Positions 1-5,540 of a stretch of 7,094 nucleotides of DNA are shown here, one piece after another. Positions within the stretch are counted from its first letter, which is position 1, and every line of letters starts with the position of its first letter. Both the position numbers and the translations under genes were made by a program. The DNA comes from Deltaproteobacteria bacterium (GTDB lineage Bacteria; Myxococcota; UBA796; SXON01), in the NCBI GenBank assembly GCA_947483545.1, contig CANKNP010000278.1, forward strand, positions 1 to 7,094, given 5' to 3'. The notes below the pieces were generated by a model. That model searched no databases. It saw nothing but the letters and a program-made list of their open reading frames with translations, and was not told where the DNA came from.

Positions 1-99
1 GCGGGGGAAGGGAAATCCTGGCTCTGGTTGGGGCTTTTTGGGCTCGGTGGACTTCGCCGCCGGACGGGCCGGCCAGCCACCGGAGCGTACGCGCGTTAA
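1..99 (+). CDS. C-terminal end of an upstream protein with a hydrophobic-plus-RRR tail (partial)
   Basis: Frame 1 is open from the window edge to TAA at 97-99 and gives 32 residues with no start inside the window. The translation has a Gly/Lys lead-in (GEGKS), a short hydrophobic run rich in W, L, F and G (WLWLGLFGLGGL), then three arginines and a polar tail. A hydrophobic stretch followed by an Arg cluster at the extreme C-terminus is the layout of C-terminal anchoring or sorting tails such as MYXO-CTERM and GlyGly-CTERM, but the cysteine usual in MYXO-CTERM is not visible. The hydrophobic run is only about 12 residues, short for a full membrane span. The next gene starts 21 bases downstream in the same direction, so the two could share a transcript. 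Third-position G+C here is somewhat lower than in the later genes, so the fragment could be non-coding. The identity of the parent protein cannot be judged. Confidence 0.45.
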   Translation, partial: AGEGKSWLWLGLFGLGGLRRRTGRPATGAYAR

Positions 100-120
100 C
101 CGCACGGGTCGGGAGCAACG

Positions 121-438
121 GTGGAGCCTCTTCTTGGTCTCGCGTGTGTCGGATCCGGCCTCTGTTGCCTCCTGACGCTGGTGGTCGTCGCGGTGATCCT
201 CGTCGTACGCAGCATGGCGAAGCGGCCTGCCGCGGCGGGCGAGGTCGCGGGCATCGCGCCGGCCCCTCGCACCGGCCAGGTGGTCTCGGCGTCGATGACC
301 CGCCTCGAAGACGTCGAAGACGGCGAAGGCGCGACCATGGTCATGGGCCGGTCGCCGCCGCCTCCGTCTGCTGGGTCACCAGCCGGGCGAGTCCCTGGCC
401 TCGGTGGATCGCCAGGGAGCGGAAACGGCCCTAAATAG
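121..438 (+). CDS. Small single-pass membrane protein, unknown function
   Basis: This encodes 105 residues from a GTG start that has GGGAG (111-115) five bases upstream. Residues about 4-29 form one strongly hydrophobic membrane segment containing three cysteines (C9, C15, C16). R30, K34 and R35 follow directly, which predicts the N-terminus outside and the tail in the cytoplasm. The tail is Ala/Pro-rich, then acidic around residues 63-70 (EDVEDGEG), with T72 in the stretch GATMVMG. The last 25 residues are Pro/Gly/Ser-rich low complexity. In that part the third-position G+C of this frame falls sharply while another frame looks better, so the true C-terminus may differ. I do not recognise a family. 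It sits 20 bases before ygfZ and is probably co-transcribed with it. The N-terminal two thirds are likely real, and the end is uncertain. Confidence 0.65.
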   Translation: MEPLLGLACVGSGLCCLLTLVVVAVILVVRSMAKRPAAAGEVAGIAPAPRTGQVVSASMTRLEDVEDGEGATMVMGRSPPPPSAGSPAGRVPGLGGSPGSGNGPK

Positions 439-446
439 CAGGCTCC

Positions 447-452
447 AAGGAG
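447..452 (+). promoter_or_regulatory. Ribosome binding site for ygfZ
   Basis: AAGGAG lies six bases before the ATG at 459. This is a near-ideal Shine-Dalgarno site and fixes the start of the folate-binding protein. The site lies just after the stop of the preceding small membrane protein, so ygfZ can be initiated independently even within one transcript. Confidence 0.75.
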
Positions 453-458
453 TGATCA

Positions 459-1520
459 ATGGGCCTTAAACGTACCCCCCTCTTTTCGGCCTGCGGGGCG
501 GCGGGAGCGGTGTTCGAGAGCTGGTCGGGCGCGCTTGTGCCCGAGCGCTACGTCTCGGCGGATGCCGAGCACTCGGCGTTCCGTGATGGCGCCGCCCTGT
601 CGGATCAGTCCTTCGAGGCTGTCTTTTCCCTCAGTGGGGCGGACGCGCGACGGTTCTGCAACGGCATGTTCACCAACAATATACGTGGCTTGAAGCCTGG
701 TTTCGGCAACAGCAACGCCATGGTGGACGACAAAGCACGAATCCAGGGCCTGCTCGACCTCTTGTGCACCGACGATCAGAGCTTCCTCGCGCTGCTCGAC
801 GGGGTGAGCCCAGAGATTTTCTCCACACGCTACGCCCGCTACATCATCTTCGACGACGTGGAGATGGAAGACCTGAGCGAAGAGCTCGGGCGCATCTCGC
901 TCCAGGGCCCCGGGAGCGGGGCGGTGCTCAGCCGCGCGGGCCTGCCCGTGCCGGACGGGGAGGGGAAGCACATCAGCCTTGAAGGCGGACAGCTTCGGGT
1001 GTATGGCCGGAGCCGATGTCGGGCCGGGGGCTACGAACTCCTGGTCCCGCGGGCCGAGCTGGTGACCGTGTGGGAGCTCTTACGGAGCGCCGGGGCGACC
1101 CCCGCGGGCACCGGGGCGCAGGAGGTGGCGCGGATCGAGGCGGGGCTCGCACGGTGGCCGGTGGACATGGGCGAGCGAGCGCTGCCTCACGAGATGCGGC
1201 TGGTGGAGCGATGTTCCTCCTTCGACAAGGGTTGTTACATCGGCCAGGAGGTGATCAACCGGATCGACGTGATGGGGCAGGTCGCCAAGAAGCTGTGGGG
1301 GTTGACGCTCCACGAAGACGCCATCCCGCCGGCGGGCGCCGAGGTGACGCAAGAGGGCACCGTGGTCGGCACGGTCGCCTCGGGCGCGCGCGAAGGGTCG
1401 CGGGCACGCTGCCTGGCCGTTCTCAGAAAATCCGCGTGGATCGCTGGCTCCCAGGTCAGCGTGACGGCGGGCGACCGCAGCGTCCTCGCGACCGTGTCCG
1501 ACCTGCCCTTCGGGGACTGA
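459..1520 (+). CDS. ygfZ: Folate-binding protein YgfZ (GcvT-fold, Fe-S cluster maintenance)
   Basis: This is a 353-residue cytoplasmic protein of the YgfZ/GcvT superfamily (COG0354). The family binds tetrahydrofolate and supports assembly or repair of certain Fe-S enzymes; in E. coli it supports tRNA-modifying MiaB. The defining motif KGCYIGQE is intact at residues 257-264, with the conserved Cys at 259. The segment DDKARIQG (90-97) matches the YgfZ region where the family has a D-x-KGR-like motif. The N-terminus (TPLF, GALVPERY, EHSAFRDGAALSDQS) is notably GcvT-like. A C-terminal beta-barrel domain fits residues about 280-350 (VVGTVASG). A glycine-cleavage T-protein is the alternative reading, but the Cys motif argues for YgfZ and no other glycine-cleavage gene is nearby. 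Length is typical of the longer YgfZ members. The ATG at 459 has a strong ribosome binding site. Confidence 0.9.
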   Translation: MGLKRTPLFSACGAAGAVFESWSGALVPERYVSADAEHSAFRDGAALSDQSFEAVFSLSGADARRFCNGMFTNNIRGLKPGFGNSNAMVDDKARIQGLLDLLCTDDQSFLALLDGVSPEIFSTRYARYIIFDDVEMEDLSEELGRISLQGPGSGAVLSRAGLPVPDGEGKHISLEGGQLRVYGRSRCRAGGYELLVPRAELVTVWELLRSAGATPAGTGAQEVARIEAGLARWPVDMGERALPHEMRLVERCSSFDKGCYIGQEVINRIDVMGQVAKKLWGLTLHEDAIPPAGAEVTQEGTVVGTVASGAREGSRARCLAVLRKSAWIAGSQVSVTAGDRSVLATVSDLPFGD

Positions 1521-1538
1521 GCCGCCGACATGGCGGCT
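1520..1538 (+). terminator. Stem-loop directly after the ygfZ stop, possible terminator
   Basis: AGCCGCC (1520-1526) and GGCGGCT (1532-1538) form a perfect 7-bp stem with a five-base loop (GACAT). The left arm begins on the last base of the ygfZ stop codon. Only two T residues follow, so a classical U-tract terminator is not shown. High-G+C genomes often use U-poor terminators, and the position immediately after a gene supports this weakly. Confidence 0.4.
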
Positions 1539-1546
1539 TGGAGCGG

Positions 1547-1561
1547 CAAGGGCTACCCTTG
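1547..1561 (+). repeat. Short inverted repeat in the ygfZ-lipoprotein gap
   Basis: CAAGGG (1547-1552) and CCCTTG (1556-1561) are perfect 6-bp arms around CTA. The element sits between two other stem-loops in the same gap. It could be an RNA hairpin or a small operator. The TACCCT inside it (1554-1559) loosely resembles a -10 box, but no matching -35 box is visible. Confidence 0.35.
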
Positions 1562-1567
1562 ACCAGC

Positions 1568-1587
1568 GCCCCTGCCGGGGCGGGAGG
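1568..1587 (+). promoter_or_regulatory. Lipoprotein ribosome binding site beside a GC stem-loop
   Basis: GGAGG at 1583-1587, within a longer G-rich run (1582-1589), precedes the ATG at 1592 by four bases. This rather close spacing supports that start in a reading frame that is open for another 576 bases upstream. Immediately before it, GCCCC (1568-1572) and GGGGC (1577-1581) form a 5-bp stem with a TGCC loop. The hairpin ends one base before the purine run, so it could affect ribosome access. A regulatory role is inference. Confidence 0.5.
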
Positions 1588-1591
1588 GGCC

Positions 1592-3136
1592 ATGCGCACC
1601 AATACTTCGTCCAATGTGACTTGCCTCATGCTGCCCCTCGCGCTCGGCGTAGGAGCCTGCGGCGGGAGCTACGCGGACCACCGCGACTCCTGGGGCTACT
1701 ACTCGCCCTCGGCGCCGCAGGACGACGGTGGCGAAGACGCGAGCACGAGCGAAACCGAGCCCGAAGACGAAGAGGACAGCCTCCGCTTCAACCCGGCGAC
1801 CACCCCCAAGTACATCTTCGTCGCAAACCCCGACCGCGACACGCTCACCCGCATCGCGGTGCCCTCCTTGTCCGTGCTGACCGCCGCGGTCGACGCGATG
1901 CCCCTGCAAGTGGCCACCACCCCCGACGGCGCCTATGCCCTCACCCTCAACGTCTCCGCCTCGACATTGAGCCGGGTTGAAGCCGAGACCATGGCGGTCA
2001 CCACCATCGGCGTGCGCCCCCACCTCAACCGGATGGACGTGTCCGACGACGGAGAGTGGGTGTTCTGCTGGTTCGACCCGGACGCCGAAGGGGCGGACAT
2101 CGCCGAGGGGGTGCAGAGCTACACCGAAGCGAGCCTCATCCACATCCCCACCGCGGCGTCCACGGCGTTGACCGTGGGTAAAGCTCCTCAAGGGGTGAGC
2201 TGGACGGTCGGCGGCGCGCTCGCAGTGGTGCTGAGCGAAGCCGAGCTCACGGTGTTGACCCTCGGCCCCAGCCCGACCTCCACCTGGTACGCGCTCGAGC
2301 CAGACGATCTGAGTCCGCCCACCGCCGAGGAGCTGGTGCTCTCCCCCGACGGCGCCTACGCCTTCGTCCGGCGCTTCGGCGACGTCGGCCTGCTCCACGT
2401 GCGGCTCGCCGACGGCGAGGTCAGCGAGCTCGGCCTGGGCGCCAACCCCACCGACATGGACGTGAGCCCCGATGGCGACGCCCTCATGGTGGTCGCTCGC
2501 GACGAACAGCTCCTCTTCACCATCGATTTCGCCGATCCCACCGCGATACCTGCCACCGTCGCCCTGCCAGAGCGCTTCGGCTCCCTCACCTTTGCCGACG
2601 AGATCGGGGTCCTCTACACCAACGCCTCTCGGCTGCCGCGGATCGCCTTCTGGGACCCCGCCGACAACGATATTGTCCAGCGGGAGCTGGTCAAACCGGT
2701 GCAGACCGTGGGGGTGAGCGCCGACGGTGCGAGCCTCTTGATCTTCCACACCGAAGACGACGCGAGCGACGCGGATCGCGACAGCCCGTTCTACGGAGAG
2801 TGGGCGATGACCGCCTACGATCTGGTGGGACAGCGGCAGAGCCCGCTCCTTCTGAGCGCGGAGCCGGCGGAGTACGCGATCAGCGACGGAGGCTGGGGTT
2901 TCTTCAGTCTGACGGACCTGCCCTTCTTGGAGGCGATCAACCTCGACACCCTGCTGTACGAAGAGATCGCGCTGAAATCCAACCCGGTACACGTCGGCGT
3001 GTTGCCCGGCACCGACATCGGCTACGCCAGCCAGGAGCACGACCTCGGCCGGATCTCCTTCTACGACGCCGACTCCGGCGAGATCGACACCGTCACCGGC
3101 TTTGAGCTCAACGCGGCGATCGAGGTGTCTGAGTGA
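1592..3136 (+). CDS. Probable outer-membrane lipoprotein with beta-propeller repeats
   Basis: This encodes 514 residues. The N-terminus has R2, a hydrophobic core (about 11-20) and a lipobox V-G-A-C, with C23 as the predicted lipidated cysteine. Gly24 rather than Asp follows, so retention in the inner membrane is not predicted and the outer membrane is likely. Residues about 44-62 are an acidic Asp/Glu/Ser/Thr linker. The rest looks like a YVTN/WD40-like beta-propeller: PDG-type turns recur at P111-G113, D153-G154, P252-G254, P293-G295, D378-G379 and D432-G433. Each lies between hydrophobic strands, and the regular or double spacing fits about seven blades. A 15-base DNA identity between 1921-1935 and 2344-2358 reflects two of these turns. 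Such propellers often bind proteins or ligands, but no catalytic residues can be assigned. The frame is open upstream to 1016, but that part overlaps ygfZ and lacks the signal sequence, so the ATG at 1592 is chosen. It overlaps the next gene by four bases. Confidence 0.82.
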   Translation: MRTNTSSNVTCLMLPLALGVGACGGSYADHRDSWGYYSPSAPQDDGGEDASTSETEPEDEEDSLRFNPATTPKYIFVANPDRDTLTRIAVPSLSVLTAAVDAMPLQVATTPDGAYALTLNVSASTLSRVEAETMAVTTIGVRPHLNRMDVSDDGEWVFCWFDPDAEGADIAEGVQSYTEASLIHIPTAASTALTVGKAPQGVSWTVGGALAVVLSEAELTVLTLGPSPTSTWYALEPDDLSPPTAEELVLSPDGAYAFVRRFGDVGLLHVRLADGEVSELGLGANPTDMDVSPDGDALMVVARDEQLLFTIDFADPTAIPATVALPERFGSLTFADEIGVLYTNASRLPRIAFWDPADNDIVQRELVKPVQTVGVSADGASLLIFHTEDDASDADRDSPFYGEWAMTAYDLVGQRQSPLLLSAEPAEYAISDGGWGFFSLTDLPFLEAINLDTLLYEEIALKSNPVHVGVLPGTDIGYASQEHDLGRISFYDADSGEIDTVTGFELNAAIEVSE

Positions 3137-3507
3137 GCGACACGGTCACGTCCGGCTTGTGGACCCAGTTCCGCCGCCTCTTCACCGGCACGGTGGTGGA
3201 GCTCCTTCAGGAGCGGGGCTTTGAGACACGGAAGCTTCGTGTTGACTTTTCGGCCGACAGTCGCTTCCAGGTGCCCCGCCTCGACAACTACATGCGTTTT
3301 GTAGGGGTCGCCAGCTCTGAGCTGGAGCGTGTTCCCACCGCGTCGGAGCTGGCGCAGCTACGGCGCGACCTGGAGACCGCGTGGCCCGGCCTGGTCGCGT
3401 GCTTGGACATCCCCCTGGGCGACCGGCTGACAGTCGACCGGGTGCGGGTCGAGGCCGTGTTGGAAGGGCAGACCCTGAAGATCCGCTTCGACCTCGTCGC
3501 GGACTGA
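3133..3507 (+). CDS. Hypothetical 124-residue cytoplasmic protein
   Basis: The gene starts at GTG inside the stop of the lipoprotein gene (GTGA overlap). GAGGT at 3122-3126 lies six bases upstream, so translational coupling is likely. There is no signal peptide or membrane segment. The N-terminal third is amphipathic (FRRLFTGTVVELLQERGF). The centre is mixed, with a probable helix around SELAQLRRDLETAW. The end alternates hydrophobic and charged residues like beta strands (VDRVRVEAVLEG, LKIRFDLV). I do not recognise the family. Codon use matches the neighbours, which supports a real gene. An internal ATG at 3292 is in frame but would remove the first 53 residues and has no comparable site. 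The overlap suggests it is made together with the lipoprotein, but a shared function is only inference. Confidence 0.75.
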   Translation: MSDTVTSGLWTQFRRLFTGTVVELLQERGFETRKLRVDFSADSRFQVPRLDNYMRFVGVASSELERVPTASELAQLRRDLETAWPGLVACLDIPLGDRLTVDRVRVEAVLEGQTLKIRFDLVAD

Positions 3508-3553
3508 GCCCAGGCGCGGATCGGGCAGCAGCGCCGCTGGACTTTTCGGATTA

Positions 3554-3568
3554 CCCGCCGGCGGGAGG
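3554..3568 (+). promoter_or_regulatory. Palindrome overlapping the glmM ribosome binding site
   Basis: GGGAGG (3563-3568) lies five bases before the glmM ATG at 3574. It is partly inside a perfect 12-bp palindrome, CCCGCCGGCGGG (3554-3565). Folding as a small hairpin would hide the first three bases of the ribosome binding site, so the element could tune translation or serve as an operator. The rest of the 66-base gap holds a short A/T-richer run (3541-3553), unusual here, but I see no convincing promoter hexamers. Confidence 0.45.
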
Positions 3569-3573
3569 TATCG

Positions 3574-4833
3574 ATGCCACGCTTCGGCACCGACGGCATT
3601 CGCGGGGTGGCCAACGAGGTGGTCACGCCAGAGCTGGCGTTGGCCCTGGGCCGAGCCGCAGTTGCAGTCATGGGGCCTCGGGTGGCGATCGCGCGGGACA
3701 CCCGGCTCTCCGGTCCGATGATCGAAGCCGCATTGATCGCGGGGATCTGCTCGGCGGGGGGCGACGCGGTGCGCTGCGGGGTCTTGCCTACCCCCGGCCT
3801 GTCCGCGGTGCTGGCGGCGTCTCCTAACGATCTCGACGGCGGCATCATGATCACCGCCTCACACAACCCCCCGGGCGACAACGGCCTGAAGGCCCTCGGG
3901 CGGGGTGGCGCGAAGCTCGATGGGGGCTCCCTCGATCGGCTCGCGTCCGCGCTTGATGATCCCCCTCCAAACGGGAGGATCGGCGCCATTCGGGACCTCG
4001 CGGAGCCCGTCGGAGTGTGGCTGAGCGCGGTACGACGCGCCGGACCCGGAGGAGGCGTCCCGTGGCTGCAGGGACGAAAAGTGGTGTTAGACGCTGGAAA
4101 TGGCGCAGGCGGCGTGGGGGCCGACGCGCTCCTGGAGTCCCTGGGCGCCACCGTGGTGGCGATAGGTCACGGGACCGGCGAGCTCATCAACGTCGGTGCC
4201 GGCGCGATGAGCCCGGGGGCGATGGTGGCGGCCGTACGCCGACATCGGGCTGACGTCGGCATCGCCCTCGACGGGGACGCCGATCGGGTGGTGCTCGCGG
4301 ACGCGGGCGGAGAGCTGCTCGACGGCGACGACCTCCTCTGGTTGTGCGCGGACGGTCCGACGGTGGTCGGCACGGTGATGTGTAACGGCGGTCTTGAAGA
4401 GAGCCTTTCGCGACGTGGAATCCGGCTGATCCGCACCAAGGTGGGTGACGCCCATGTCGCGGCGGCGATGCGGAGCCATCACGCCAACCTGGGTGGCGAA
4501 CCTTCCGGTCACGTGCTGTTCTCGGACGGCTTGCCGACCTCCGATGGGCTCCTGACCGCCTTACGCGCCATCTACCCCGATCCTCGCGCGCTACGCAGCC
4601 GCCTCGCGGGTTTCGAGCGGCGCGCGGTTGCAACAGCCGCGGTCGCGGTGCCCGCCGAAGCCGTCGCACGTTGTACCTTTGAGATCGCGGAGCTCGAAGA
4701 GCAGGGCGCCCGCGTGGTCGTACGCGCGAGCGGCACCGAGCCGGTGGTTCGGGTGCTGGTCGAGCACCACGACCCCACGACGGCGCGTCACGGAGTCGAG
4801 CGGTTATGCGCGCTTCTGAAAGGGGCCGGCTGA
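3574..4833 (+). CDS. glmM: Phosphoglucosamine mutase GlmM
   Basis: GlmM interconverts glucosamine-6-phosphate and glucosamine-1-phosphate in the cytoplasm, feeding UDP-GlcNAc for peptidoglycan and lipopolysaccharide. The GlmM signature FGTDGIRG begins at residue 4. The phosphoserine loop TASHNP is at 94-99, with catalytic S96. The metal loop DGDADR is at 233-238, with D233, D235 and D237. The sugar loop GEPSGH is at 308-313 and the phosphate-binding loop RASGTEP at 384-390. All four domains of the alpha-D-phosphohexomutase fold are therefore present. At 419 residues it is shorter than the usual 445 or so, mainly before the last domain. The segment that is usually VGDRYV reads VGDAHV (290-295), and the sugar loop has Pro where Gln or Asn is common, so it is somewhat divergent. 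A phosphomannomutase is possible but less likely given the N-terminal signature. It overlaps pdxJ by one base. Confidence 0.93.
   Translation: MPRFGTDGIRGVANEVVTPELALALGRAAVAVMGPRVAIARDTRLSGPMIEAALIAGICSAGGDAVRCGVLPTPGLSAVLAASPNDLDGGIMITASHNPPGDNGLKALGRGGAKLDGGSLDRLASALDDPPPNGRIGAIRDLAEPVGVWLSAVRRAGPGGGVPWLQGRKVVLDAGNGAGGVGADALLESLGATVVAIGHGTGELINVGAGAMSPGAMVAAVRRHRADVGIALDGDADRVVLADAGGELLDGDDLLWLCADGPTVVGTVMCNGGLEESLSRRGIRLIRTKVGDAHVAAAMRSHHANLGGEPSGHVLFSDGLPTSDGLLTALRAIYPDPRALRSRLAGFERRAVATAAVAVPAEAVARCTFEIAELEEQGARVVVRASGTEPVVRVLVEHHDPTTARHGVERLCALLKGAG
4819..4825 (+). promoter_or_regulatory. Ribosome binding site that fixes the pdxJ start
   Basis: AAAGGGG ends seven bases before the ATG at 4833. 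The same frame has an earlier ATG at 4806, but that would add nine residues foreign to PdxJ and place the site inside the gene. The site and the usual N-terminus of the family both favour 4833. Confidence 0.65.
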
Positions 4834-5540
4834 TGGAACGACGTTTAGGGGTCAACGTGGACCACGTAGCCACCCTCCGACAGGCCCGCCGCGCCGCCTA
4901 CCCCGACCCGCTCGCCGCGGCGTTGGAGGCCGAACGAGCGGGAGCCGCGCAGATCACCATCCACCTGCGCGGGGACCGGCGCCACATCCAGGACCATGAC
5001 CTCCGGCGCATCCGAGAGTCCGCCCAGACCCTGCTCAACGTAGAGTGCGCCACTACCGACGAGATGATCGGCATCATGCTGCGTGAGCGCCCGCATCGGG
5101 TGACCCTGGTCCCCGAGCGGCCGGGCGAGGTCAGCACCGAGGGGGGGCTGGACGTGGTGAGCGCTCGTGTCGCGGTGGCCGAGGCCGCCTCACGGCTCTC
5201 GGTCGCGGGCATCGGGGTGTCCCTGTTCATCGACCCTGACCCGGCCCAGGTGGCCGCCTCGGTGATGCCGGGCGTCGACATGATCGAGCTCAACACTGCC
5301 GCCTACGCCGAGCGTGATGAGCCGGGCGCGCTCAACCGGCTCGTCAACGCGTGCCGCGTGGGGCGCGAGGCCGGCCTGGCAGTAGCGGCAGGGCACGGCT
5401 TGAACCTGCACAACCTCCGGGCCCTCGTGCTCGCTGCCCCGGACATCGAAGAGTACAACATCGGCCACGCGCTGATCAGCGACGCCGTGTTTCTCGGACT
5501 CACCGGATCAATCCGGCGCTATTCGGAGCTGCTCGCGTGA
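4833..5540 (+). CDS. pdxJ: Pyridoxine 5'-phosphate synthase PdxJ
   Basis: PdxJ condenses 1-deoxy-D-xylulose 5-phosphate with 3-amino-2-oxopropyl phosphate to form pyridoxine 5'-phosphate, the ring-closing step of the DXP-dependent vitamin B6 route. The product has 235 residues, close to the usual 240 or so. GVNVDHVATLRQAR (6-19) is the family start. H44 in TIHLRGDRRHI, E71 in NVECATT and H188 in AAGHGLN correspond to the catalytic His45, Glu72 and His193 of E. coli. E152 matches the transition-state Glu153. The phosphate-binding NIGH near the C-terminus is intact. The stretch after E152 reads L-N-T-A instead of the usual HTG, a local departure. The start overlaps the glmM stop by one base and the stop overlaps the next gene by four, so it is in the middle of a coupled operon. 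Confidence 0.95.
   Translation: MERRLGVNVDHVATLRQARRAAYPDPLAAALEAERAGAAQITIHLRGDRRHIQDHDLRRIRESAQTLLNVECATTDEMIGIMLRERPHRVTLVPERPGEVSTEGGLDVVSARVAVAEAASRLSVAGIGVSLFIDPDPAQVAASVMPGVDMIELNTAAYAERDEPGALNRLVNACRVGREAGLAVAAGHGLNLHNLRALVLAAPDIEEYNIGHALISDAVFLGLTGSIRRYSELLA

Noticed and set aside
144..434. Alternative plus-strand frame of 96 residues over the small membrane protein
   Set aside because: It is Arg/Gly/Pro-rich with no membrane segment, and its codon-position composition is atypical. The GTG frame at 121 has a clear membrane span and ribosome binding site.
1554..1559. TACCCT as a -10 promoter box for the lipoprotein gene
   Set aside because: Only three of six bases match TATAAT, and the sequence about 17 bases upstream does not resemble TTGACA. 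It also lies in an inverted repeat that explains part of the match.
1016..1591. Upstream extension of the lipoprotein frame within ygfZ
   Set aside because: It overlaps the well-supported ygfZ in another frame, reads as Arg/Gly-rich noise, and would bury the signal peptide and lipobox.
1553..3040. Long reverse-strand open frame (495 codons) opposite the lipoprotein
   Set aside because: The translation is low-complexity in G, V, R, H and E with no recognisable motif. The plus strand has a signal peptide, lipobox and propeller repeats. Long antisense frames are expected at this G+C content.
3288..4151. Reverse-strand open frame of 287 codons opposite the start of glmM
   Set aside because: It lies opposite GlmM signature motifs, and the product is rich in S, P, R and A with no domain features.
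5351..5536. Upstream extension of nnr within pdxJ
   Set aside because: The region encodes the conserved PdxJ C-terminus in another frame, and the GTG at 5537 has a ribosome binding site and the coupled GTGA overlap.
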